A stretch of DNA of 64,000 bases from positions 806,001 to 870,000 of the forward strand of contig NZ_AP018050.1 of the NCBI RefSeq assembly GCF_003609775.1. Direction: 5' to 3'. The notes under the pieces are model-generated. The model was not told where the DNA came from and did no database searches. It saw nothing but the letters and a program-made list of their open reading frames with translations. The DNA is from Prevotella melaninogenica. Lineage in GTDB: Bacteria > Bacteroidota > Bacteroidia > Bacteroidales > Bacteroidaceae. Of the stretch, positions 44,611 through 53,676 are shown piece by piece; positions within the stretch are counted from its first letter, which is position 1, and the number at the start of each line of letters is the position of its first letter. The translations under genes were made by a program, and so were the position numbers.

Positions 44611-47541
44611 TTAATAGCCGAAGATTTCTTCTGTTGTCACTCTCTTGATAGGTGCAATCTTCTCCAAAGCCTTGAGGTCAAGCTCTTTCTCGTCACCGAG
44701 GATGATATACTTGAATGGCTTGTTAGCAATATTTTCCTTCTCAAAGTTGATAACATCCTGAAGCTGCAGGCTTGGGAGGGCATTGTAAACCTTCTCACTC
44801 AATGAGGTGTCGAGACCTAAACGCTGTGCTGCAAGATAAGAGGTGAGGATAGAGTATTTTGTTGTACGTGCTGAAGCAAGGCTCTTCATGAGACTTTGCT
44901 TTGCAAGATCAAAGCCACTCTGACGTACTGGTACGTTGTTGAGCAACTTATTGAACTCTGTTACACAGTCCATCATCTTGTCATTCTGTGTGATGATGTA
45001 GGTGTAGAAGCTCTCATTACCTCCTAAACGGTAAGGCGAAGCATAGACAGCTGAAGCCGAATAAGCCAAACCACGTGCCTCGCGCAACTCTTGGAAGACG
45101 ATGGCGTTCATACCACCTCCGAAGTATTCGTTGAAGAGTGCGATGATTGGTGCACGGTCAGCTGACCACACCTTGTTCTCGTTATGGAGCTGAACCATGT
45201 AGATGTTCTTTGCATCGTAAGGTGCAATGATAACCTCATTCTGTGGTGTTATCTGCTCTGTATAACGCTTGATAGCAGGTACTTCAGCGAACTTCTTTGG
45301 TGAAAGGATTGTCTTGCTGACAAGCTGGTCAACCGCTTTCAGACTTGATGGGCCATAGTAAAGAACTGTCAACTTATAGTTCTTCAAGTTCTTCAGCAGG
45401 TTAAGGAGTTCTTGTGGGTTCATTGACTTCAACTGCTGCTCGCTTGGAATATTACGAGTAGGGTTGTACTCTCCGTAAGTAACATAGTCTCTGAGGGCAG
45501 AGAAGTTAGCCTTCTGGTTAGCCTTGTTGTCGCTGCGTGACTTCAGAATCTGCTCTACATAGAGGTCGTATGCCTCCTTGTCAACCTTTGCATTGTTGAG
45601 TAAGTTGTTCAACAAAGCAAGTGCCTGAGGTAGGTTAGAGTTAAGACCACTTAATGTGATGTACGAAACCTCGTTTCTTTCTGAGAAGCTGTAGTCGCAA
45701 GCTAACTTGTAGAACTGCTGTTTAATCTGCTCGTTGGTGAACTTATTGGTACCTAAATAGTCAAGGTAACCAGCTGCATAACTGAGCATTGGGTTATGCT
45801 CGTCACCGTAAGGCACTACGAAACAAAGTGTAAAGAGGTCGTTTGAGGTGTCCTGCTTATAGAGAACTGGAAGACCCTTCTGTGTTGTTGCCTTGGTAAG
45901 GTCACGCTTATAGTCAACGAACTGTGGCTGGATAGGAGTTGTCTTTGCGTTTACAATTTCCTTCAGGAAGTCACTCTGCTTGTCGTTGTTAGTTGGGATA
46001 GGAGTGATAGATGGCTTCTCTACCTTCTTGATAGAAGTGTCGTTGCCCTGCTCCTTATAAACACAAGCGAAGTTGTTGCCGAAGAAATGGTTCGCAAATC
46101 TCACAAGCTCTGGCTTAGTTAGCTTAGAAATGCGATTGAGTTTATCCACCTCTTGCTTCCAATCTTTATGATTGATGAAGGCATCCACGTACTGCTTTGC
46201 ACGGAACTGGTTGTTATCTAATTGTGTATAGTAGTAACGCTTGTAGTTGTTGATGATAGATGGCAAGAGATCATCAGAGAATTCGCCCTTCTTGAGCTTC
46301 TCTATTTCAGACAAAGCGAGGGCACGTGCCTCCTGTAAAGTTTGTCCGCTCTTTGGCTGTCCATAGATATAGAAGACTGAATATTCGTCCATGTCTGCGA
46401 TACCTGCGCCAACCTCCTGTATCTTCAACTTCTGGTTAAGGTTGAGGTCGAAGAGTCCTGCCTGACCATTAGAAAGCAATTGCGCAACAATCTCTAATGT
46501 ATCCATCTGCAAAGACTTGCCAGCATCTGCACGCCAACCCATGAAGAAGGTTGGAGCCTCCTTACCGATAACAGTCGTGTCGACTGGTGCTGTGAGGGCT
46601 GGTTGTACTGGGAACTGTGGTACATCAATGTGTGAACTTGGCTTCCAAGTACCGAAATACTTCTCAATGATTGCCACAGTCTCGTCTGGATTAAGGTCAC
46701 CAGAGAGACAAATTGCTACGTTGTTTGGAACGTAGTACTTGTTAAAATAGTTCTTGATATTGGTGATTGAAGGGTTCTTCAAGTGCTCACCAAGACCGAT
46801 AGTGGTCTGTGTTCCATACGGATGGGTAGGGAAGAGCTTTGCAAAGAGTGCTGCATACATCTTGCGCCAGTCGCTGGTAAGACCGATATTATACTCCTCA
46901 TACACCGCCTCTAACTCTGTGTGGAAGCCACGGATAACCATATTCTGGAAGCGATCACCCTGAACTTTTGCCCAAGTGTCCAACTCGTTAGATGGAATAT
47001 TCTCAACATAGCAAGTTACGTCATTAGAAGTATAAGCGTTGGTACCCTCACTACCGATGGCAGTCATCATCTTGTCGTACTCGTTTGGAATGTTGTAACG
47101 AGCTGCGAGTTGTGAGATTGAGTCAATCTGGTGGTACCACTGCTTGCGTGCAGCTGGGTCAGTGATGTGACGATACTGCTCGAAACGTGCCTCGATAGAG
47201 TCGAGGTAAGGGCGTTCTGCCTCTACATTAGAAGAGCCAAAGTGGGTTGTACCTTTAAACATAAGGTGCTCTAAGTAGTGAGCGAGTCCTGTTGTCTCCT
47301 TTGGGTCATTGCGAGAACCCGTGCGCACAGCGATATATGTCTGTACACGTGGCTTCTCCTTGTTGACTGAAAGATAGATTTTTAGACCGTTTTTCAGCGT
47401 ATAGATACGCGTCTGCATTGGGTCGTTCGGTATGCTTTCATAGCTGTAACGCTGCGCATAAACCGTCACAGTCGCAAATAGGCACAATAGTCCTAAGCTT
47501 AGTCCCTTAATAAGGGAACTGTTAACGAAATGTTTTCTCAT
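44611..47541 (-). CDS. M16 family zinc metallopeptidase (insulinase-like), exported
   Basis: A 976-residue protein with signal peptide (about 1-29, ending VYAQ) and two M16 units. The catalytic inverted zinc motif HYLEH is at 88-92, with downstream ELEAVYEEYN supplying the third ligand. The second unit (about 560-970) lacks the motif and forms the other half of the clam-shell. It probably degrades peptides in the periplasm or at the outer membrane. It lies between DUF4954 (47 nt upstream) and fumarase. Length is typical for two-domain pitrilysin-like proteins. Confidence 0.92.
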   Translation of the reverse strand: MRKHFVNSSLIKGLSLGLLCLFATVTVYAQRYSYESIPNDPMQTRIYTLKNGLKIYLSVNKEKPRVQTYIAVRTGSRNDPKETTGLAHYLEHLMFKGTTHFGSSNVEAERPYLDSIEARFEQYRHITDPAARKQWYHQIDSISQLAARYNIPNEYDKMMTAIGSEGTNAYTSNDVTCYVENIPSNELDTWAKVQGDRFQNMVIRGFHTELEAVYEEYNIGLTSDWRKMYAALFAKLFPTHPYGTQTTIGLGEHLKNPSITNIKNYFNKYYVPNNVAICLSGDLNPDETVAIIEKYFGTWKPSSHIDVPQFPVQPALTAPVDTTVIGKEAPTFFMGWRADAGKSLQMDTLEIVAQLLSNGQAGLFDLNLNQKLKIQEVGAGIADMDEYSVFYIYGQPKSGQTLQEARALALSEIEKLKKGEFSDDLLPSIINNYKRYYYTQLDNNQFRAKQYVDAFINHKDWKQEVDKLNRISKLTKPELVRFANHFFGNNFACVYKEQGNDTSIKKVEKPSITPIPTNNDKQSDFLKEIVNAKTTPIQPQFVDYKRDLTKATTQKGLPVLYKQDTSNDLFTLCFVVPYGDEHNPMLSYAAGYLDYLGTNKFTNEQIKQQFYKLACDYSFSERNEVSYITLSGLNSNLPQALALLNNLLNNAKVDKEAYDLYVEQILKSRSDNKANQKANFSALRDYVTYGEYNPTRNIPSEQQLKSMNPQELLNLLKNLKNYKLTVLYYGPSSLKAVDQLVSKTILSPKKFAEVPAIKRYTEQITPQNEVIIAPYDAKNIYMVQLHNENKVWSADRAPIIALFNEYFGGGMNAIVFQELREARGLAYSASAVYASPYRLGGNESFYTYIITQNDKMMDCVTEFNKLLNNVPVRQSGFDLAKQSLMKSLASARTTKYSILTSYLAAQRLGLDTSLSEKVYNALPSLQLQDVINFEKENIANKPFKYIILGDEKELDLKALEKIAPIKRVTTEEIFGY

Positions 47542-47588
47542 ATAATCAGTTTTTGTTTATTGTTTTAATTGTGAAGAGGTTGTGATGC

Positions 47589-49442
47589 TTAATTCTCAAA
47601 ATCAACCTCATGGTCAAGGCTATTAACGAACGATTCGAAGACCTCTCTGTCTACATCACCCATCTCATACTCCTTCTCTGCATCCTTTTTAATCTCTGCA
47701 ATCCATGCACGGCGTGCTTCGATATAATCTCGTTTGATGCGCGCATCGTCCTCGGGAGAAATCTCGTTAATACCGTAGTATTCAAGAATCATGCGATAGG
47801 TCCATGCCCACTGATAGATGCGATAGTTCTCGTTAATCTCTCGGAAGCGGTTTACTACTTCTTCTATTGTTTCAAGGCTACCGCTCTTTACATCCTCGAT
47901 GAGGCGTCGCTCCTCTGATACTGGGAGCAGAAGACCAGAGAGATCGTCCCATCGTCCGAGTCCAATTTCTGTTTGTGGCTTGCCAAAGAATCCCCATTTA
48001 TGTGCACGTTTCAGTACTGCTCCCATGTAAATGCGCAATGCAATGTCGTAGTATTTGATACCTTTTCGCAGGCTGGTGGCATTGATAACATATTCATGAT
48101 AGTTATAAGACGAAACATTGTCGCCACTTGCTTGGCGTAGATTTTCAAGTATCTTCTTACCCTGCAAAATCTCTCCAACAGAGTAAGGCGATAGCCAGTC
48201 GAAGTTGACTATGCTCTTCTGTGTCTGCTGTGGACGCATATCACGCTTCGGCCACTTGCGTATGTCGCGATAAAGACCAACGGTTGTTATGTTGCGACCT
48301 GGTACGAGATACATCTTATCAGCCTCGGCAATGAGGTAAGAGAAGGGGAGAGCAGTCGTGTTAGGGTGGTGCATCAGCTTACCAAAACATACGGAGAACG
48401 TACCAATCGTTGCTGGCATGAGCAGATAACTACCGCTTGCCGTCTTCGTTCCACGCTCTAAGATACCCCAGTGCATTGGTCCCATCTTGTAAGCATGGTT
48501 AGAGAAGTTGGTTCCCGAACCAGCATTATAGAAAGAGAACATACCACCGATGAGCAGCGAACTCTTATGATGAGAGGCGCAGAACGGACCGCAGAAAGCA
48601 GCGCAGGCTTCACCGTTTGACATAAAGGAGTTGGCGAAGAAGACACTCTGTGAGGCTGTAAAACCATTGCTTATCTGACAAGCTTCACCCACGAAGCAGT
48701 CTTGCATCTTCACACTGTTCACAATGCTTGAACCATCTGATATGATAGAGTTCTCGCAGATGACACCTGTACCGATGTAAACGCTGGCATATTCAGAACT
48801 AAGAATGGTACAATCGCTCAATCGACTGGCACCAGAAATCTCGCAATCGTCCTGAATGACGGTGTTGGTAATCTCTCTTGTATTAACAATCTTGACGTTG
48901 TTGCCAATCGTACCACGTTCAGGATTCGTGCGTGCAATCTCTTCTTTCACTAATCTTCGGATAGCATTCTTGAGGTCTTTGTCGTTGAAATGCTTCACCA
49001 TAAAGGCCGCAAACTGACTGTTGAGGTCGTGGAAGAAGATTACGTTTCCGTCACCTACCTCGTTAAGGACAGATATAAGATTACCTTCTCCGTATGTAGC
49101 TCCCTCCGTAGTCTCCATGACAGAGATGTTAGAGATAAGACAATCGTCGCCAATCGTATAGTTATTAATATAATTCCCTACCTTCTCAATCAGGCAGTCG
49201 TTACCAACGGTTACATTACGAAGAGTAGCATCATTGATACCAGAATGCTTTACGAAGCCTTTGGTTATCTCAACTTCTTTTTGGAAGCTACCCAACTGTA
49301 TGTCACCATAAAACATGACACGATGGAAGAATTTCGCTTGAAATCCATCTTCCGCAACCTCTACTCGACTCCAATCTTCTGCCCAGCAGCTATTGCTCTC
49401 GAGTATCTCAATCTCTTCAAAGGTAAGGGAACGATATTGCAT
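47589..49442 (-). CDS. DUF4954 family protein (left-handed beta-helix-like)
   Basis: A 617-residue cytoplasmic protein starting MQYRSLTFEEIEILESNSCW. Residues about 60-380 carry hexapeptide-like repeats (VTVGNDCLIEKVGNYI, ISDGSSIVNSVKMQDCFVG) as in UDP-GlcNAc acyltransferase-type beta-helices. The C-terminal third is helical. This matches DUF4954, a Bacteroidota family of unknown function, possibly nucleotide-sugar or acyl-transfer related. It follows hflX after 76 nt holding a 9-nt tandem repeat. Confidence 0.85.
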   Translation of the reverse strand: MQYRSLTFEEIEILESNSCWAEDWSRVEVAEDGFQAKFFHRVMFYGDIQLGSFQKEVEITKGFVKHSGINDATLRNVTVGNDCLIEKVGNYINNYTIGDDCLISNISVMETTEGATYGEGNLISVLNEVGDGNVIFFHDLNSQFAAFMVKHFNDKDLKNAIRRLVKEEIARTNPERGTIGNNVKIVNTREITNTVIQDDCEISGASRLSDCTILSSEYASVYIGTGVICENSIISDGSSIVNSVKMQDCFVGEACQISNGFTASQSVFFANSFMSNGEACAAFCGPFCASHHKSSLLIGGMFSFYNAGSGTNFSNHAYKMGPMHWGILERGTKTASGSYLLMPATIGTFSVCFGKLMHHPNTTALPFSYLIAEADKMYLVPGRNITTVGLYRDIRKWPKRDMRPQQTQKSIVNFDWLSPYSVGEILQGKKILENLRQASGDNVSSYNYHEYVINATSLRKGIKYYDIALRIYMGAVLKRAHKWGFFGKPQTEIGLGRWDDLSGLLLPVSEERRLIEDVKSGSLETIEEVVNRFREINENYRIYQWAWTYRMILEYYGINEISPEDDARIKRDYIEARRAWIAEIKKDAEKEYEMGDVDREVFESFVNSLDHEVDFEN

Positions 49443-49464
49443 AAGCCTTTTATTTTAGTTGTTG

Positions 49465-49509
49465 TTATTAGCCTTATTAGCCTTATTGGGCTTATTAGCC
49501 CTATTAGCC
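49465..49509. repeat. 9-nt tandem repeat, five units
   Basis: TTATTAGCC repeated five times with small changes (unit 3 TTATTGGGC, unit 5 CTATTAGCC) between hflX and DUF4954. GGGCT-TATT-AGCCC can also fold. Confidence 0.8.
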
Positions 49510-49518
49510 CAATAATCT

Positions 49519-50769
49519 TTATTCCTCTTCGATATTGTAAAGGAAGTCGTTGTAAGGATACTTCTGCACGTGGAGTTCGCGCACTTTCTTGTAAAGTACC
49601 TCTCTGAACTCGTCAATATTCTCCTTTTCCTTGGCTGAAATGAATAGACAGTTGTCATGCTCCTTAGCCATCCATGTCTTCTTTAGCTCGTCCAAAGTGA
49701 TGTTCTCTTTGGTTGCTGGTGTGAGGTCGTCCTCCTCTTTCTCCACCCAATGATAGTTATCAATCTTATTGAAGATAATCATCGATGGTTTGTCAGCACA
49801 GCCCAGTTCAGACAGAGTTTGGTTGACAACCTGTATCTGTTCCTCAAAGTCTGGATGTGAGATGTCCACAACGTGCAAGAGAAGGTCGGCTTCGCGCACC
49901 TCATCAAGGGTAGACTTAAACGAGTCAACCAAGTCGGTTGGCAACTTACGGATAAATCCAACGGTGTCAGCTAATAGGAAAGGAAGATTGTCAACAACGA
50001 CCTTGCGCACGGTTGTGTCCAATGTTGCGAAGAGCTTGTTCTCTGCAAACACCTCACTCTTTGCCAAGAGATTCATGGTTGTTGACTTACCCACGTTCGT
50101 GTATCCCACCAAGGCAACACGAATCATGCGGCCACGGTTCTTGCGCTGTGTCACTTTCTGCTTGTCAATCTCAGCAAGCCTTTGCTTCAAGAGTGTCATA
50201 CGCTGTAAGATGATACGGCGGTCCATCTCCAACTGGGTCTCACCCGGACCACGCAGACCTACCGAACCTTTACCACCACCAGAGCCAGAACCACCGCCCT
50301 GACGCTCCAAGTGAGTCCACAGACGTTGCAGACGTGGGAGCATATAGCGGTACTGTGCCAACTCTACCTGTGTCTTAGCATTGGCAGTCTGAGCACGCAT
50401 TGCGAAGATATCGAGGATGAGAGAAGTGCGATCTAATATCTTCACACCGAGTTCCTGCTCGATATTGCGCATCTGTTTAGCCGACAACTCATCGTCGAAG
50501 ATGACCATACCGATAGGTTCGTCCTCGTCCTCCATCATCTTGATGTAATCTCTTATCTCTTCCAGTTTACCCTTGCCGACGTAGGTAACAGAACTTGGTC
50601 CTGTCACTCTCTGTGTGAATCGCTTCACAGTGATAGCACCAGCAGTATCAGCGAGGAACTCTAATTCGTCGAGATATTCTTTCGTCTTCGCCTCGTCTTG
50701 GTCCTTAGTGATAAGACCAACAAGGATGGCTGTTTCCGCCTTGACGTCAGATATGATAAATTCTTTCAT
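49519..50769 (-). CDS. hflX: GTPase HflX
   Basis: A 416-residue ribosome-associated GTPase that splits or rescues stalled ribosomes under stress. The HflX N-terminal domain (to about 170) ends in a Gly-rich linker (RQGGGSGSGGGKGSVGLRG) and a helical GETQLEMDRRII segment. The G domain has G1 GYTNVGKSTTM, G3 DTVGF and G4 FNKID. There is a short C-terminal region. It has its own promoter at 50851 and leads the hflX, DUF4954, M16, fumarase series. Confidence 0.95.
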   Translation of the reverse strand: MKEFIISDVKAETAILVGLITKDQDEAKTKEYLDELEFLADTAGAITVKRFTQRVTGPSSVTYVGKGKLEEIRDYIKMMEDEDEPIGMVIFDDELSAKQMRNIEQELGVKILDRTSLILDIFAMRAQTANAKTQVELAQYRYMLPRLQRLWTHLERQGGGSGSGGGKGSVGLRGPGETQLEMDRRIILQRMTLLKQRLAEIDKQKVTQRKNRGRMIRVALVGYTNVGKSTTMNLLAKSEVFAENKLFATLDTTVRKVVVDNLPFLLADTVGFIRKLPTDLVDSFKSTLDEVREADLLLHVVDISHPDFEEQIQVVNQTLSELGCADKPSMIIFNKIDNYHWVEKEEDDLTPATKENITLDELKKTWMAKEHDNCLFISAKEKENIDEFREVLYKKVRELHVQKYPYNDFLYNIEEE

Positions 50770-50850
50770 TCAGTAATTTCTATTATTGCTTGTTTTTGTG
50801 TTGAAAAGTGTACTTTCCTTCCGTTCGAGTAGGTACACATTGCCACATGG

Positions 50851-50858
50851 CAAAGTTA
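50851..50858 (-). promoter_or_regulatory. -7 promoter box for hflX
   Basis: Minus-strand TAACTTTG, about 80 nt before the hflX ATG. The stretch 50859-51170 shows nothing else identifiable. Confidence 0.55.
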
Positions 50859-51170
50859 CTCATAAAATCTGATAAATGCTAATGAAAAACTTTGTTTTTA
50901 TGGTTCTTCTGTTAAATGCGTGGACACTTTTCGTATAGCTTTAGCGGAAGAAGCGAAATTATTGATTAAACAAAGACATAGTTAAGACAGTCTTGACGGA
51001 CTCTTTTATTCATCCTCTGACACAGAAACTTTATCATTTTATTGCTTTGTAATTTTATAGGTAAGGTTTTGAAAAAGCATTACAAAAATTGGAGTAAAAT
51101 GACTAAAATAATGATGAAAAACACGTGTAGGAAGTAAGTTTGCAACCAACAGTAAATCAGTTGGTTATAA

Positions 51171-51280
51171 AGTTGTGTAAGAAAAGGTGCTTAATTAGAC
51201 TTCAAAAGGGCGTTAGTAAGGCTTCAAAAGGGCATCTTTTGCAAGTCAATTGGGCGTCTTTTCAAAGCCAAAAGAGCATG
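51171..51280 (-). repeat. Intergenic 5 x 22-nt repeat element, copy D
   Basis: Reverse orientation. Units read CATGCTCTTTT, GACGCCCAATT, GATGCCCTTTT, AACGCCCTTTT and AAGCACCTTTT, each 22 nt. It lies between the hflX promoter and the MBL gene; no gene is present in 50770-51433. Confidence 0.85.
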
Positions 51281-51433
51281 TATTGGTATCGAGTTACATA
51301 AAAATAGTTTACAAATTTTCGATTAAAAGCATACTTGTTATCCTTTGTTTCTTACCCCTTTTGTTGGTTCTTGATGGCGACTCTTTAGTAAGAAGTTGAT
51401 TTTATAAGGTTTTTCTTGCGTTAAGTAGGATAT

Positions 51434-52282
51434 TTATATCTTGATTCTCAACCCATCGTATGCAAAGAAAACATCTTTTGGGAGTTGTTTTTGTGCTTCT
51501 TCGTGTAAGCCTATTTTATGAGTGAGATGGGTCAAATAAGTGCGTTTTGCGCCAATCTTTCGGCTGAAATCTATGGCTTCTGAAATCAGTTGGTGGGAAT
51601 GGTGCTTAGGTTCCCAGCGCAAAGCGTTTACAACCAAGGTCTCAACACCTTGGAGATAAGAAAGCTCTTCTTCTTCAATGGTTTTCATATCTGTTATGTA
51701 GGCAAGTTTGCCAAAGCGATAACCGAGGATAGGTAGCTTCCCGTGCATTACAGAAATAGGCATGACCTCGATGTCACCTATACCGAATGAGACATGAGGT
51801 TGAATGCTATGAAGATTCAATTTAGGAACTCCGGGGTAAGGGTTTTCAGTGAAACAATAAGGAAAGTTGTGGCGTAAACCATCGCAGGTATTAGCGTTGG
51901 CATACACTTCTATATCCCCCAAGGCACAATATGGGCGTACATCGTCAATCCCTCCTACATGGTCATAGTGGATATGTGTAATCAATAAGCCGTCAATCTT
52001 GCGGAAAGGTTGTGGCAACATCTGTTGGCGAAAGTCAGGACCGCTGTCAATGACGATGCGTGTGTTTGCTGTTTCCAATAATGCTGCAGTGCGCAATCGG
52101 TTGTCGCGTGGGTCCTTACTCTTACAAACATCGCAGCTACAGCCAAGCACTGGAACCCCGTTAGATGTGCCAGTGCCAAGGAAGGTAAAGCCTCTCCCGA
52201 CCCCTCCGAAGGGAGGGGAGCTCTTTATAGATAGTTCGTTGCTTATATGTTCTTCTTGTTTCAACGGATATGTTCTTAACAA
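51434..52282 (-). CDS. MBL-fold metallo-hydrolase (PhnP-like)
   Basis: A 282-residue metallo-beta-lactamase-fold hydrolase with FLGTGTSNGVPVLGCSCDVC (start of the fold, with a Cys pair as in PhnP-like enzymes) and the metal motif THIHYDHVGGID. Further metal ligands are ISVMHGKLP, YITDMK and THLTHKIG. PhnP-like enzymes are cyclic phosphodiesterases; the substrate here is unknown. The normal fold begins near residue 31. The first 30 residues include SSPPFGGVGRG, encoded by a copy of the GC-rich palindrome at 52190, so the N-terminus has been extended by a repeat. Confidence 0.85.
   Translation of the reverse strand: MLRTYPLKQEEHISNELSIKSSPPFGGVGRGFTFLGTGTSNGVPVLGCSCDVCKSKDPRDNRLRTAALLETANTRIVIDSGPDFRQQMLPQPFRKIDGLLITHIHYDHVGGIDDVRPYCALGDIEVYANANTCDGLRHNFPYCFTENPYPGVPKLNLHSIQPHVSFGIGDIEVMPISVMHGKLPILGYRFGKLAYITDMKTIEEEELSYLQGVETLVVNALRWEPKHHSHQLISEAIDFSRKIGAKRTYLTHLTHKIGLHEEAQKQLPKDVFFAYDGLRIKI
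52190..52222. repeat. GC-rich palindrome inside the start of the MBL gene
   Basis: CTCTCCCGACCCCTCCGAAG then GGAGGGGAGC: an inverted and slightly diverged relative of the 46-nt units at 52406, located within coding sequence. Confidence 0.75.
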
Positions 52283-52405
52283 TTGGTTTGATACGTTATA
52301 AGTATTTCTTAATTAAAGGCTTATTTATAACGAGTGTCTATGGTTGGATGTTGCAGTTGTTATGATAAATCTTAATATTAAACTATACCACAACCTAAAG
52401 AAATA

Positions 52406-52497
52406 GCTCCTTTTGTTTAGCACTCCCCTCCCTTCGGAGGGGTTGGGGGAGGCTCCTTTTGTTTAGCACTCCCCTCCCTTCGGAGGGGCTGGGGGAG
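52406..52497. repeat. Tandem pair of 46-nt GC-rich palindromic units
   Basis: Two units, identical except for one base (TTGGGG against CTGGGG), each with CCCCTCC-CTTC-GGAGGGG then GGGGGAGG. They sit at the 3' end of murB. Such REP-like palindromes are common in Bacteroidota genomes. Confidence 0.85.
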
Positions 52498-52514
52498 GCT
52501 TTTAGTGGGAGTTT

Positions 52515-53525
52515 TTAGTTGGGAAAAGTATTCACCTCTGGATGTATCTCAATCCCAAACTTCTCCTTTACATCATGCTGTATCGTCTTATAAAGGCGTA
52601 CGATGTCAGCACCTGTTGCACCACCAAGGTTCACCAATACCAAGGCTTGCTTCTCGTAGACACCTGCAGGACCAAGTGCCTTACCCTTCCAACCGCATTG
52701 TTCAATCATCCAACCGGCTGGAATCTTCTCGTAGTTATCGTCAATGGTATAATGAGGCATACGCTCATATTGCGCTGCCAACTCCTCGTATTTCGCCTTA
52801 GGAACGATAGGATTCATGAAGAAACTGCCCGCATTACCAATAATCTTAGGGTCGGGAAGTTTTGCATTACGGATGTCGGTAATCGTCTGACGAAGTTCTG
52901 CAGCAGTAGGGTTTTCAATGCCTTGCTCGGCTAATGCCGCACGAATATTACCATAGTCGAGCTTAGGTTGATAAGTCTTAGAAAGGCGATAGGTCACTGA
53001 TGTGATGAGGTATTTATTACGCCATTCACGCTTAAACTTACTCTGTCGGTAGCTATACTCGCATTCAGCATTCTTGAAATGATGCACTTCGCCAGTGGCT
53101 ATCTCCACAGCTTCAACCTCTTCTATTAGGTCTTTGGCTTCTACACCGTATGCTCCTATATTCTGTACAGCACTCGCACCGCACTCACCGGGGATAATAG
53201 AAAGGTTCTCTGTACCATAAAGGTCATGAGAAACACAGTAATCTACAAAGTCATCCCATACGTAAGCAGAGCCACAACGTACACGTTCTTCGTCGATTTG
53301 CTCGATAAAGGAGATGCCAGAGTGGAGTACGGTTCCCTTGAAATCACCAGTGAGTAGAAGGTTACTTCCCCCACCGAGAATCAGCAATGGATAGTCTTCA
53401 TCCTTTAACGAGCACACAAGTTCCTGCGCTTCCTCTACGGAATAGTATTCGACAAAACGCTGACATTTAGCTTCAATGCCGAAGGTATTATGTTTTAGCA
53501 GACTATAGTTAGACTCTATTTTCAT
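52515..53525 (-). CDS. murB: UDP-N-acetylenolpyruvoylglucosamine reductase
   Basis: A 336-residue FAD enzyme of peptidoglycan synthesis that reduces UDP-GlcNAc-enolpyruvate to UDP-MurNAc. It starts MKIESNYSLLKHNTFGIEA. The FAD-binding motifs are LILGGGSNLLL (about 48-58) and IPGECGASAVQNIGAYGVE. The catalytic Ser is in NAGSFFMNP (about 232-240), with a conserved late Glu in the EIHPEVNTFP tail. Length and layout match the E. coli-type (type I) MurB. Confidence 0.95.
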   Translation of the reverse strand: MKIESNYSLLKHNTFGIEAKCQRFVEYYSVEEAQELVCSLKDEDYPLLILGGGSNLLLTGDFKGTVLHSGISFIEQIDEERVRCGSAYVWDDFVDYCVSHDLYGTENLSIIPGECGASAVQNIGAYGVEAKDLIEEVEAVEIATGEVHHFKNAECEYSYRQSKFKREWRNKYLITSVTYRLSKTYQPKLDYGNIRAALAEQGIENPTAAELRQTITDIRNAKLPDPKIIGNAGSFFMNPIVPKAKYEELAAQYERMPHYTIDDNYEKIPAGWMIEQCGWKGKALGPAGVYEKQALVLVNLGGATGADIVRLYKTIQHDVKEKFGIEIHPEVNTFPN

Positions 53526-53640
53526 TTTAGCTTCTATCGTTTTTGTGTTGTCCTTGGTTTCTGTTTATAATAAGGAGTTAATCTTCATGGGGCAAAGTCC
53601 CATAATCATAACATGAAACAACTGAGTGATAAGATGAAAG

Positions 53641-53671
53641 AAAGACCCGCAGCCAAGGTAGGCTGGGGTCT
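53641..53671 (-). terminator. Terminator of the DUF4348 gene
   Basis: Minus strand: AGACCCCAGCC pairs with GGCTGCGGGTCT (one bulge), followed by TTCTTTC, 6 nt after the stop codon. Confidence 0.75.
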
Positions 53672-53676
53672 ATTCA

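Noticed and set aside
49455..49658. 67-codon frame ending in Lys-Ala-Asn repeats
   Set aside because: It is a product of the 9-nt tandem repeat and overlaps the end of hflX.
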